Positions 20,664 to 50,700 of a DNA stretch of 64,000 bases are shown in pieces. Position 1 is the stretch's first letter; every line of letters begins with the position of its first letter. A model generated the notes under the pieces. The model saw nothing but the letters and a program-made list of their open reading frames with translations. It searched no databases and was not told where the DNA came from. Location: contig NC_089274.1 of assembly GCF_963678975.1 (NCBI RefSeq), positions 22,653,133 to 22,717,132 on the forward strand. The letters are read 5' to 3'. Position numbers and translations under genes: made by a program. The DNA comes from Dysidea avara (taxonomy: Eukaryota > Porifera > Demospongiae > Dictyoceratida > Dysideidae).

Positions 20664-23600
20664 AGTGCTGATTGAAGATATCTCAAATGTGGTAAATGCC
20701 GAAAATTTCTGTGAAGTTTGCAGTATATTTAGTTTTCAACCATGCTATGTAAAGTTCTCAAATAGTCTTGTACAATATTTAGCGATATTTCAAACTATTG
20801 AACAATTTATAGTTACAATGAAGTCTAAAAAGTTCAACAATTTACTACAAGTTCTCACAGATTTGAGTTTTCTTTCTGAAGGAGAAAAATATAATATCAA
20901 GTCTAGGAAGGCTCATGATGAAAAAACAAAATTTTTTGTTAGGAAGCAAGCTTTCATAGATACTCTGAAAGAAAAATATTTGAATAATTACTCAGAATTG
21001 ATTGAGTGCTTAGAAAAGGATATATCATTTCATTCCATTGCACTTAACATTTTAAAGATAGAAAAGGAGCTGAGCAAAAATCTCACTTGTTGCAGAGCAT
21101 CTATTACCACACAGATTGCATCATCCTGTACTCATAAATATCGCAAGAATCTTGTAGATGTATACATTAAGCTACATGTTACTTCCATGCAAGGTTGGTA
21201 TGATGAACGAAACAACAACTTCATTGAGGTTACAATAGAAAGGACAGTGCATGTACAAATAACAGAGCCAATAATTTATTCCACTACAAGTCCAAACAGA
21301 GTTATACAATACACACGTCAATGCAGTGCAGCTGAACCATGCAATTCTATTCAAGAAATATTTCAGTTTGGTGGTAGTAATAAAGGGGAGTTGATACTGA
21401 TAGAAGGTAATGTTGGAACTGGTAAGACCACACTATCTCACAAGGTTTGCCAGGAATGGGCTTCAAGCAATATGTTACAAGAATTTACTCATGTAGTGTT
21501 AGTCCATTTGCGTGACCAAAAACCAGATAACATACGTGGTGAGAAAGACCTGTTTGCCTCTATGGGTGATAATGCACCTGCTACACAAGCAGCCTTAGCA
21601 GACTGTGACAGCAAAAATAAAGTGCTGTTTTGGCTTGATGGATGGGATGAAATTCATGACAGTTACAAGAAGGACTCTGTGTTCACGTGATTACTTACTG
21701 GTGACTCATTTCCACGAGCTACAGTTGTGGTAACAACTAGGCCATCTGCAACTATAAGTCTGAAAAGCTATAAGTTTTCCCATAGATTCAAACTAAAAGG
21801 TTTTAATGAATCACAAATTAAAGCATTCGTTGATAAGTATTTTTCAGAACTTTTATGTAATGAACTATTGTCAGAATTATTCATGCAACAGTTACACAGT
21901 GTTCATAGTCTGCCACAGCTGGCTGAAGTTCCTCTTAATCTGTCCATTCTCCAAAAATTTTCTATGAGCAGTTCAAGTTGCCAAAAACTTCAACTGAAAT
22001 TTATCACAAGGTTGTGCTAGTGGTTTTACAATATTACAAAGAAAAAGCTTATGACAATCACACACCAATTAAACATTGGGGTGATTTTAATTTGCCAAAA
22101 GAAATGTTTGAAATACTACATGGTTTAGAAAAATATGCATATGACTGCTTCTTACAGAAAAAACCTATCAGTCAAGAGTCTATGCTGGTATATATGAATG
22201 ACTTTCAAGTTGAACAGCTGCAAAATTTCAATGGTATGGGATTGTTAGAAATAAAGAAAGTGAAACATATTACTGGTGATTCTAAATGCTACCAGTATCG
22301 ATATAAGGTTATTCAAGAGTTTTTGGCTGCCATGTACTTGTCTAGATTTGATCCTTCCATACAAACTGAAGAACTTAAGAAAATATTCGGTGATATGAAC
22401 TATGAAATGGTTTGGGTGTTTTATGCTGGTATCACTAAGCTTATAAAAGTGTCCATACAAGATCTCCTCCCAAAGTTAGACAGATCAGTTCAGCCCACAT
22501 TATCAGTACCAGTAATTGCTCATGAAAAGCTGGTTGAAAATTGGCAGCAATGCTATGCCCACTTCAAGTCCATGACAGAACATGGAGAAAATCACATTGA
22601 TTTTTTGTTAATACTTATCCTTTGCTGTTACGAAGGACAAAATACAAAGGCCTGTAATCTTGTTGCAGACTATTATTACTCTAGCAATATTTGTCATATC
22701 GAAATACCACCTTATCATGCCAATCCATACTTCTTGCTGGCTATCTCATACTTCATAACACATTCTGGTAAGAAATGGGTCCTTCACTGCGATGACACCA
22801 TTGAATCAGGCATTGAATTTCTGAAATATAGCAAAGGGGAGAGGTCACCTGTATTGCAGAATGAAAACACTAGTGGTCTATGGGTGTTGTGTTTTGTAGT
22901 GAAATCATCAGAAGTCAGTCAGGGGCGTAGGGAGGGGGGGTTCCGGGGGGTTCAGGAACCCCCCTGTAAAATTTAGACTTCTGCAAGCAGGATCCTAACA
23001 CACCATTTAGTGTGGCAGGACAAAATGAGTGAGCAATATAGTGTAAAGGCACAGCACAACAATTGATAAAACTTACATTCATCTCTCAGGGAAGGATTTA
23101 CAGAGGTAACATGAGCCCTCTTCAAAACTTGTTAAAAAGATCGATATACTCTAATAGAGCAGTCAGGTATATACTCTAATAGAGCAGTCAGGTATACTCT
23201 AATAGACCATGCACGTAAATATCCATGTCCATATGAAGTTTTTCAGACATTCCAACATTAAATGCAAAACTTAGCATGACCTTATACTGCTATAGCTTTG
23301 GTATGCAGTGTTTAAAGATATAGAGCTCCAGTAATTTATCACTTGTGTTATGCAAAATGAATTCATGCTATGCATATTTGTATAGTTATATTGTTTGATC
23401 GTCATTTGTATCAGTGGATTCATGGCTCCTATACCACAGTGAGATATAACCATCACTTACAGATTACTAGCTATATGTGTCTCTATGTGTTATGCTGTCT
23501 GCTTCCACTAGGTGACTTTATCTAGTACTACAGTACCTTCATCCCAGGGCCACTTAATGCATCATAATTAATGTACTTTTTGCATAAAATATTACGATTT

Positions 23601-24240
23601 GCTGAGTTTTGATTTATTAAAATATTGAAAGTCTCTCAGCGGCTGGGGGCTGCACCCCCAGACCCCTGCTTCTAGTAACTCAATGCTGGTGCTGGAACTC
23701 CCCTTCAAAAAATCCTGGCTACGCCCCTGGAAGTAGAGATATTCATTGAACTAATGAAAATGCATCCGTCACTACAGTGGATAAATCTATTAAATGGAAG
23801 CCAACTAGGTGATGATGGGATAGAAAAACTTTGTAATTATTTGGCATCCGATGATTGCAATATTATTAAAATAGAATTGGAACACTGTGGTATAGGGAGT
23901 GTTGGATTAAAATCGGTTACTAATTTGCTTAAAATTAATAGCAGACTTCTTTACATTAACTTGAGGAAAAATTCCTTTTCACCAGAAGATATTAAAACAC
24001 TTCTGCTAAACATAAAACAAAATAAATTCTTGGAGTATCTTATTTTAGATGAACAGTTTTTGAAAAATCCTGAAATTAATTACATTCTACAATCAATCAA
24101 TGGCATGAGAAGAAACAAAAAGGCAAATTTATTGTTGTTAACACATGACTGCCTTAATAAGTATAACACCCACTATCACACACCAATGTATGTTTCTGTA
24201 GCTATGTGTACTTTACAGTATATCTTGCATGTTATATTTC
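20664..24240 (+). pseudogene. NLR-like immune receptor (CARD/DEATH-like, NACHT, LRR), disrupted
   Basis: The frame begins at a splice acceptor. The first ~150 residues are helical (LLQVLTDLSFLSEGEKYNI... LIECLEKDIS) and compatible with a CARD/DEATH-fold domain. NACHT follows: Walker A EGNVGTGKTTLSHK, Walker B VLFWLDGWDE, and ATVVVTTRPSA as sensor-1. Helical NACHT-associated sequence (YRYKVIQEFLAAMYLS) follows, then LRR-type repeats (LQWINLLNGSQLGDDGIEKL, IKIELEHCGIGSVGLKSV). NLRs sense microbial or damage signals in the cytosol and oligomerise through NACHT. Damage: an in-frame TGA at 21688-21690 just before LLTGDSFPRATVV, a one-base frameshift near 21970-21980, a transposon at 22916-23729, and a foldback element that cuts the LRR end at 24243. 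If the transposon were absent the frame would continue as KSSEVEIFIEL. All lesions together make this a pseudogene, or a badly assembled allele. Confidence 0.85.
22916..23729. mobile_element. hAT-like element inside the NLR-like gene
   Basis: The ends CAGGGGCGTAG and CTACGCCCCTG are perfect inverted repeats. GAAGT lies on both sides (22911-22915 and 23730-23734), although four extra bases CAGT precede the left end. Collapsing the GAAGT pair restores the host frame. The interior has three copies of the CTCTAATAGA motif at 23142-23208. Confidence 0.85.
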
Positions 24241-24242
24241 AA

Positions 24243-24570
24243 AAAAACAGCCAAACAGTAAAAAACGGTGCGGCCTCCAAAATACCCAGGATGAAAAAAG
24301 ATGTGAAATCCTAGCCAAGAAATGGCTGCAATGGTAGGTTAATTACAAAAATTTTAATAACCACAATTCTGGTGAATTTGTGTTGCCTCAAACTCCCCCA
24401 AGTTTCACTAGGATTTGGCACCAAATTCACCTGAATTGTCAGTATTAAAATTTTTGTCAATAACCGCCTACCATCACAGCCATTTCTTGGCTGCCACCTT
24501 GGATTTCACATATGTTTTCACCCTGGGTATATTCTGGAGACCACACCTTTTTTACAGCTTGACTGTTCTT
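24243..24570. mobile_element. Foldback MITE (AACAGCC...GGCTGTT family)
   Basis: The ends AAACAGCCAAACAGTAAAAA and TTTTTTACAGCTTGACTGTT are imperfect inverted repeats. The inner arms share GGCTGC, CCATTTCTTGGCTGCCACC and CACCCTGGGTAT with complementary sequence on the left. Same family as 39428-39672. It truncates the NLR LRR frame. Confidence 0.75.
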
Positions 24571-24934
24571 TGATTAGATGTTCTGTTAGAGTAGTTGACT
24601 GTTTTATCAGAGTATTTCGATGTTTAGCAGCTTTTTTGGTTTTTGTTAATGTTATTTTTACAGGGATGACAGCATTAGCCAAGGCTGCTATTCAACTGTG
24701 CCCTAAATTGTACATATACAATATGTTTTTTAGCACCCTGATCCCTCCTAGAAGAAATCACCGGTAGCTCTTCTCTCATTTTTTCCATGTTTTCATTACC
24801 CATGTATGCTTTAGATGCAACTGCACCTGTACTGTAGCTTCTACTATATTTCTAGCTAGTATATACATTATAGTAAAATTTTGGAGGGGGGTGCTTCAGC
24901 CTCCTATGCATCCCCTCTAAATTTGCCCTTGAAT
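24571..24934. mobile_element. 3' fragment of the 18429/42848 hAT-like family
   Basis: Contains the family's GTTAGAGTAGTTGACTG motif pair, CCATGTTTTCATTACCCATG, GATGCAACTGCACCTGTACT, and the terminal GGAGGGGGGTGCTTCAGCC followed by CTAAATTTGCCCTTG. The left end of the element is absent. Confidence 0.65.
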
Positions 24935-25319
24935 TTTGCATACCTGATAACTTCGATGATGGTTGGTTGGCAGCAACTAGGTAAGGTTGTTGTCACATCA
25001 GTTTATGTGAACAGAGAAGTCCTAGGGCAGTTTCACAAACAATTGTGAGTTGTGGCCAGACTATATAATCAATTGTGAGTTTGCATAAAGTCTCCAGTAA
25101 AATGCAATAGTGTCCATGCAGAGGACTTCTACCTTATAGTGAAATACACATGAGTTACTTTGTTAAAGTGCATAGAGTCAGCCAGTGATTTAAGAAGTGC
25201 ACAGAAAATTTAAGTAGGAGTAACAGTGTGGCTACATCAGTGTATTGCACTTCTATACACCCTTTGACCTTGGTCAACAAAAGTTTACCACCCACTGATA
25301 AACCCATTGATAAACTATT
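24935..25319. other. Spacer, no gene seen
   Basis: No coding or repeat structure is clear here apart from two short repeats of CAATTGTGAGTT at 25040-25085. Confidence 0.35.
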
Positions 25320-27235
25320 CATAGCTATATGTGGTAACCCACTTAATATATTAACACATATTAACATGTTGGTTACCCTTGCAGAGAAGACCAATGGCAA
25401 AGTGAACCTAAAAGAAGCAAATTTGCTTGAAAGTGGATGTTACTGAACATTGTAATATGCATTAAAAGTAGGTCATGGACATGAAGAAAGACATAGGAAG
25501 GAAAGTTATGTAGTTTTTATCCACAAAAAGTACTCACATTTTGCTCTAGCCCTGTGGGAAAAAACAAAATGGTTCAAAATGGCACGCAGATTTCAGTTTT
25601 TAAAAAAGTACTTTTATCAGATCCTTTTGACTTCTTTGCTAGTGGACCTAAACTTATTCCAAATTAACTTCTAAAGTCTTCTTTTTAGGTTAGAAAAGAT
25701 TTCTAAGGTAGTATTTAGTTGAGTGTTCTATTAGGATTTTGGAAAAAAACATATATAGGCAATCTCTATTATCGCTCATGATACACGCAATATAGCTACT
25801 AGCTATAGCTACCAAGTACAGTAAATAGATTACTTAGATGCATGATAACATATATACACGCATAAAAAGTTTTTGTATAGTCATGTAGCTAAAGGCAGTG
25901 GAACAGGGGTACCAGGGAGTCACTCCCTCCCCATACATTCATTGGCAATGCTTGCAAGTGTAAGGTCTAATAGAGCAGTCGACCACTCTAATAGAACAGA
26001 GGAGCATTTATAGCATGTAGAAACACAATTAGCTACTTGTGAAGACTGAAGAGCTAGATATTGTGAATAACTGTGAAGTTGTCATAGGATATGTTTTGAC
26101 TTTCAGAGCTAGTAAAAATTAATAAAAAAACAATGCACCTTTACTGCAACCGTTGCACTCAATGTAGCACGTATTAACTATGTTCCTTACAGTTGTGAAT
26201 CAGACAACACATTACAAAGGCTACATATTTCATGAGTGGCAAGCAGTCAAACAAAGATAATAGTTCACATAGTATTTGTAGATTTGTGTGCATTTGCTTA
26301 TTTAAATATTATTTAGTATAAGCTATTATCATGAACCACGGTAGTGGTTCATAATAGAGATTGCCTATGTTTTTTGCCAAAATCCTAATAGAACACACAC
26401 CTAGGGACCCGCCTATTATGCTCATTATTTTACCTATTATGCTATGCCGCACTGCTCAAAATTTTGCCTATTATGCTCAAATTAATGCTCAATATTTACC
26501 TATTATGCTCAAATTATGCTCAATATTTATAACTCAGTTCCCATGTTTTTCTAGTAAATTTGCACTTTAAGGGAAAACAGTAAGTGGTTGAAGCACAGAC
26601 TCTAAATCCTTGCTTGTCAAAATGCATGTCACAGAAAAGATCGATATACTCTAATAGAACAGTCAGCTGTCTGATTGTTCTCTGACTGTTCTATTAGAGT
26701 ATATCGATCTTTTTCTGTAATATGCATTTTGATAAACAAGAATTTATGGTAATGCACAAGTGCTCTGCCTATTATGCTAGCATTATGCTCAATGCTTTCA
26801 GGCACCTATTATGCTCATTATTATGCCAGCATAATCGGCGGGTCCCTACACACACCTAAACACCACCTTAGGAAGCTCCCCCAACCACGACTAAAGTCTT
26901 AGAAATTTGTTTAGAAGAAGTATAGGTCCACTGGAAAATATGAAGTCAAAAGGAACCAGTAAAGTATTTTTAAGTAACTGAAATACACTATCTTCTTATT
27001 GTTTCCCCACTAGGCTAGAGCAAAATGTGAGTACTTTTTAGGGATAGAAACTACATAACTTTCCTTCCCATGTCTTTCTTCATGTCCTTGACCTATTTTT
27101 AAATGCATGTTACAATAACACCCACTCTCAAGCAAATTTGCTTCTTGTAGGTTCACTTTGCCATTGATCTTCTGACTTAGTCTCTGCAAGGGTAACCGAT
27201 GTGTTAATTGTGTTAATAAGTATCTACGTTAACAC
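25320..27235. repeat. Large foldback element, right arm interrupted by a MITE
   Basis: The left arm 25320-25776 (GCAAATTTGCTTGAAAGTGG, GGAAGGAAAGTTATGTAGTT, GAGTGTTCTATTAGGATTTTGG) reappears inverted at 26350-26401 and 26857-27235. The break between the two right-arm pieces is exactly the MITE at 26402-26848. About 570 bp of loop remain between the arms. Confidence 0.8.
26402..26848. mobile_element. hAT-like MITE, TAGGGACCCGCC family
   Basis: Starts TAGGGACCCGCCTATTATGC and ends GCATAATCGGCGGGTCCCTA. CACACACC is duplicated exactly on both sides (26394-26401, 26849-26856), an 8-bp target duplication as in hAT elements. The interior has many TATTATGCTCAA subterminal repeats and an inverted pair of GATCGATATACTCTAATAGA motifs at 26638-26713. 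A sister copy lies at 52836-53277. Confidence 0.9.
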
Positions 27236-27650
27236 ATTCATTTTGAAACCCTATGTAATTCATTACCTATATTAACCACAGTATATATATAGGAGTAATT
27301 TTTTAAATGTACCACTACGTACTTTACTTACTGTGATCACATAGCTGCACAAGTATGCATGCCTATAATTATGATAAATCAGAAGCCATACTATTGTTAA
27401 CCACAGCATGCTATACACTGCCTATAGTTGGATATGTCAAAGCTGTATAGTACAAAGTACATTCAATAGTAAGGAAGCAATACACTGGTGTTTGCTAACT
27501 GTATTAACTGACTATAATACTGTACATGATGACTGCCTTGATACACATGTTTAGTACTGTGTAATATCAAGCACCACCAGCACCTCTTATTATCACTTTA
27601 GCTATCCATAAATGGATTTATGAAAAGTAAATAAACTAGTGTAAAAATAA
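27236..27650. other. AT-rich spacer, no gene seen
   Basis: No coding pattern was seen. Confidence 0.35.
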
Positions 27651-27953
27651 TTAAAAAAATTAAAACATGGGAATAGAGGTTGCTGAAAAAAGTAAAGAAA
27701 CAAAAGTCAAACAAGCCAGCATGTTAAACACATGCACAGAGATCTCTATTTGGACTCAAATTAACATTTATACAGAAGCATTCTCAGTATTTATCTGTCC
27801 CTGATTTATGGAGAAACTACTGTTTTTTCCTTTGTTTCTACCATTTCCATTGAGTCCAAATAGAGATCTCTGTGTGTTTGAACATGCTGGCTTGTTTGAC
27901 TCTTGTTTCTTTACTTTTTTCAGCGATCTCTATTCCCATATTTTAATTTTTTA
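27651..27953. repeat. Foldback MITE with ~105-bp arms
   Basis: The arms share CCAAATAGAGATCTCTGTG, AACAAGCCAGCATGTT, AAAGTAAAGAAACA and GGGAATAGAG in inverted order, around a short loop near 27800. Confidence 0.8.
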
Positions 27954-28162
27954 TATTAACCTAGTGATGATATGCACATGAGACAATCTATTAACAGACT
28001 ATGCAAAAACTTCAATGGTGCAATATGTAACTAATTGCTTTGTTCGAAGTTACAGTTTAGTATTTCACTAACACCATTCTTGTTCATAGTGAGGTGCGAC
28101 CTATATTGGAAGGTTTTGACTGACATGTCATTTCTTTTTTTTATTGTCTTCTTTGTAATTTT

Positions 28163-46575
<18,413 letters not shown>

Positions 46576-47689
46576 CTAATAAACAACAAAAGATAGTGCA
46601 CACAGAATTTACTTTGTATATGTACATTATACACATGTAGAAAGCAAAGCCTTCAGCTGCTGTTACATGGTTACACTTAGCCAGTAACACGAAACTTGGT
46701 CATCTGTGCATTAAACAGGTTGCAAGTCACACAGGAAAATCTTTTTGGGAAAGGACTTGTATCACACGTAAGGCTATATATAGCTCATGGGTGATGGTGG
46801 GTTTTAAAGTCCCACCTGGACCCCACTAGTTATAATTAGGCATATGGACAGTATGCAAATGTTTCCCACAGTTAACACCAGGTCTCCATTAATTCAGCCT
46901 GGGAGATTGAAGCATTATAAGTAAATTTTTTGCCCAAAGGACCAATAGTAACATCTGGGTATTGAACTTGCCGGGGACTATCAATTACCAGCTCAGTAAC
47001 AGACACATACATTACAAACATACTACATAAAGGAGGAGTATACACAGAGTACATACGCACTCCCTTGCTCACACACAAAAGTGTTCTGACAACTGTGAAA
47101 AATTTGCTATTGCTTGCCATCTAGTGAATCAGCACTGGAGTACCATTTAGGTACTAATGTTGGTGTGAACAAATTCTCCTGGGGCAGAACTAGTAAAACA
47201 CAGGAGGGCTGTGCCATGTCTCACAAATAGAGGTTGTAGAACTCTAATACTGCTAAGCAAGACACGAACTGTTAGGTCTTTTACTTCCCAAGTTGACACT
47301 TGATACCAGGTCCCCATTATGCTGAGTAGACTAGAGCAATGTAAGTAAAGTTTCTTGTTTGAGGAAACAACAATGGGCATCATGCACTGAACATCAGACC
47401 TGGATCCTAGTATTTATCTCACAAACATCTCTACACCCCTTCCCACACACTAATTTTTGGTTGCTGTTTACATGACCTGCTACCCAGTGAAACACTAAGG
47501 AACTAATATAGCAACACTTCCTAGAGCAGAGCTACATACTACCTCACAGAAGAACTGGATTGTAGACAGCTTGCAAGTGACAGTGTGGTCGTCCAAAATC
47601 TCTCACCTTTTAGACATGGAAAATGTCACATACACCCCCCCTTTTATAACACCAGGTATATACATATATGTAACTGGGTAGATGCAGGG
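46576..47689. other. Stretch with a degenerate internal duplication, no exon recognised
   Basis: 46870-47120 and 47130-47390 share ACCAGGTCYCCATTA, a GTAAGTAAA phrase and a matching order of short blocks, so this is probably an old tandem duplicate. PLC exons for PH and the first EF-hands may be expected in this direction but none was found. Confidence 0.4.
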
Positions 47690-47777
47690 CAGAGTTGTGG
47701 TAACGCAATACAAATGTAACGCGATACGTAATAATATTACTTTTACAGTAACGAGTAATATAAGGTGGGGTCTATTC

Positions 47778-47826
47778 TACGGAACGGAACGGAACGGAAC
47801 GGAACGGAACGGAACGGAACGGAACG
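47778..47826. repeat. (GGAAC)n pentanucleotide array
   Basis: Nine units in the left arm of the large TIR element; the right arm has about four complementary units (GTTCC) at 51410-51437. Confidence 0.9.
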
Positions 47827-48111
47827 ATGGACTAAACTACGGAACGGAATGCTTTCTCAAATTGAAGCTTGCAGCTTACCATTGCTGTACAAGTTATCGG
47901 TGGCAACATAGGCACTTCCAGCAGGTAATCAAACGCACCCCAAGAAAGATAAAACGAATTTAAGGATCGATTGTGGGTTCTTGTTGGTTGTCATTAGTAA
48001 CGAAGTACTAATTGTGGGAATCGCTGACTCAATGTGTTCATCTTCGGATGTATCAAGTAGGGAACTTAATTCATGACTAGTATGTGAGTTGTTTTTGTTT
48101 ACTTTGACTTT

Positions 48112-49275
48112 AGAATTTAGATTTCCGAAAGGCGTTTGATTCTGTCCCTCATAATCGACTACTGATGAAATTGAAGGCATATGGCATGGGCGGGTCTCTA
48201 CTAAGATGGGTACAGAATTTTCTTTCTGGTAGAAGGCAACGAGTTGTGCTTAATGGTGATCACTCTGGTTGGTCCACAGTCTCTAGCGGGGTTCCCCAAG
48301 GTTCAGTCCTTGGCCCCCTGCTCTTTCTGTTATATGTTAATGATATTCCGTTAGCTGTGGACAGCCCAATCCTACTATTTGCTGATGATGCCAAGATCTT
48401 TCGATCAATTAGATGTGAAGCCGATTACTTACAACTTCAACGGGATATTGATATATTGTTTGAATGGTCGAGAACCTGGTTGCTTAATTTTAATATTAGC
48501 AAGTGTTATGTTTTGCATTTAGGTCTCACCCACTCCTATGGAAATTATTGTATTGACGGTAATGTTATAACATCTACTGAGTCAGTCAAAGATTTGGGAA
48601 TCGTCGTTGACTCTTCTCTGAAGTTTGATAACCATACTGCTATAGTAACTGCAAGAGCTAATCGTATACTAGCTGTGATTAATAAATCGTTTGAGTACTT
48701 GAACACCAACGTGTTACTCCAACTGTACAAATCTTTTGTTCGTCCCATATTAGAATATGGAAATATTATATGGGGTCCACAGTTCATACTTGATCAGCAG
48801 TCAGTTGAAAAAATTCAAAGAAGAGCTACCAAGTTAGTGAGCGAAATTAAAGACTTGCAATATGCTGACAGATTAAACCACCTAAACTTACCATCTCTCA
48901 GATATCGACGTCGTAGAGGGGACTTAATTTACACATACAGACTATTTCATAACATGCTGGACATGGATAGCTCATCTTTATTTACCCTTCGATCATCTTC
49001 TATAACAAGAGGTCATGATTTAAAGATCTACAAACCACACGCTATCTGCTTGCCACGCCGTCACTTTTATTCAGTAAGAATTATAAATGATTGGAATGGA
49101 CTCCCATATGACTCAGTTAATGTTCATTCAACCAATTTGTTTAAGACACATCTAGATAGATTTTATTATGATTACCAGTATGATATTGTATAGTTATTTT
49201 TGTAGCAGTTTGATTGTTTAGATCAGGTTTTTACAGGCTTTGCCTCCTTACCTGTACCCCCAATAATAATAATAA
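48112..49275 (+). mobile_element. 5'-truncated LINE with intact C-terminal reverse transcriptase
   Basis: Open from 48111 to 49192: DFRKAFDSVPHNRLL (motif A), SSGVPQGSVLGPLLF (motif B), LLFADDAKIF (FADD), LGIVVDSSLKFDNH, LEYGNIIWGPQF, IQRRATKLV, WNGLPYDSV. The 3' UTR GATCAGGTTTTTACAGGCTT and the AATAATAATAATAATG tail match the element at 15703-17235. It interrupts the left arm of the large TIR element. Confidence 0.92.
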
Positions 49276-50504
49276 TGTACATGTCTGGGGCCCAGCCTTT
49301 CTAATCAGCATAAATCAGTATGTAGCTATACTCTACAAAGGAAACAAGTATGGTGACAAGCTGAATCAACTCAGTCTAAGCAGAATCTAAAGGAATTTTG
49401 TGCAGTGTGTGAGGAGCAAACAATCAGATACCTCGAGGAGGCTACATTGTGTGAACATGAATGATTCATTAACAGAGTAGTGGACTAATGCCAGATATCT
49501 CAGCCCAAGTAGTGAGTTGAATCCAGGATGGAGTCTATTTTACAGAATGGAATGCTTTCTGAATCAAAACTTGCAGCTTGGCTAGCCACTGTCATCGCTG
49601 AAATTGCATTTTATCAGTGGAGCCTCCAGGAAAATTGAATAGGATAATAATAAAATATTAATAGCTGACTCATGCAGTGATTGTTCTACTACCTGATATA
49701 TCAAGCAGGTCTCTTCAATTCATTTATTGCATGACCAAGGCAAGTTTTGTTATTACAATACAGCAGCTGATTGGAACAGGATGTCAGTTGTTTCTGCTGA
49801 TCTTTACAAGATAAATAGTTTAGAAGACCACTCAATTTCTTTAGTTTCAGAGCATAATATCCACAGAGAAATTAACTAGAAAGTTACTGGTGACAGGAAA
49901 AGGCTAGGTGATCATGACTTTATTCAGTCTAATAAACAGAATATGTGGTTGATTGAGTGAGGTATCACTTTCAAAATGTTCAGACGACCAGCGATGGAGA
50001 TGCATGGATTCATCGAAATTTTGTTGCGGTTGGAGACACCAAAAGCAAACTGACTGTATGTTTTATTAATATTCATTCACTTTCTTTATATTTTCTCAAT
50101 TTTGAACCTGCATGTATACAAATAATTAAATTTTTCTTAGTCAATAGAAATCCTAGAATAAGATGGGAGAGAAAAATTATCTTTGTTTACCTATACTGTA
50201 CAACTTCAAAGGAAAATGAAGAAAACATACAAATTAATAAAATTAGTACAACTACAAGAAGGTGAATTACAGATTTAAATACTTAGAGCCTTTAGTTAAT
50301 CATTGTTCCAAAGCAAAATTGTAGATGGAAAAAAAAGACTGGTGAGATCTTGGTTAATTAACGACAGTGGATAGAGATTAAAAGGGTGGTAACTTCTTGT
50401 TCTTGAATATGTTGCAAAGTGGAGGTACAAATCAAAATGGGATATCAATTTCATTATGAAAACTTTGTATACATAAAAAATCTAGCATTATTGTATTCAT
50501 TTGT

Positions 50505-50700
50505 TCTCCACTTAAAGTAGATCCAACACAGAGCAGCCCGCACTGTAACAAATACATGTGATCCCACTGTAATTTCATGGACCAGCTGGACTGGGAATCG
50601 CTTGAAAACAGACAAACAAATTTAACCCGTTTTGTTTGAATTGAAGCATGTGAAATGTTACACTTAAGAAATTCTAGAATTCTTAGGTGGTATGTAATTA
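50505..50700 (+). mobile_element. Decayed LINE fragment
   Basis: Short blocks such as HRAARTVTNTCDPTVI and MDQLDWESLENRQ in neighbouring frames fit the QRRAAR ... LxWxxLxxRR region of a LINE thumb domain. Several frameshifts. Confidence 0.45.

Noticed and set aside
3328..20664. SH2 gene and NLR-like gene as one gene
   Set aside because: Same strand, but 15 kb apart with an LTR element and several LINEs between, and no exon linking them.
46872..47383. Two minus-strand open frames as PLC exons
   Set aside because: They belong to a degenerate tandem duplication and show neither PH nor EF-hand sequence nor suitable splice sites.
49988..50055. Plus-strand exon-like segment (TTSDGDAWIHRNFVAVGD)
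   Set aside because: Within the large TIR element, no neighbours in phase. May be a remnant of a transposon protein, but not supportable.
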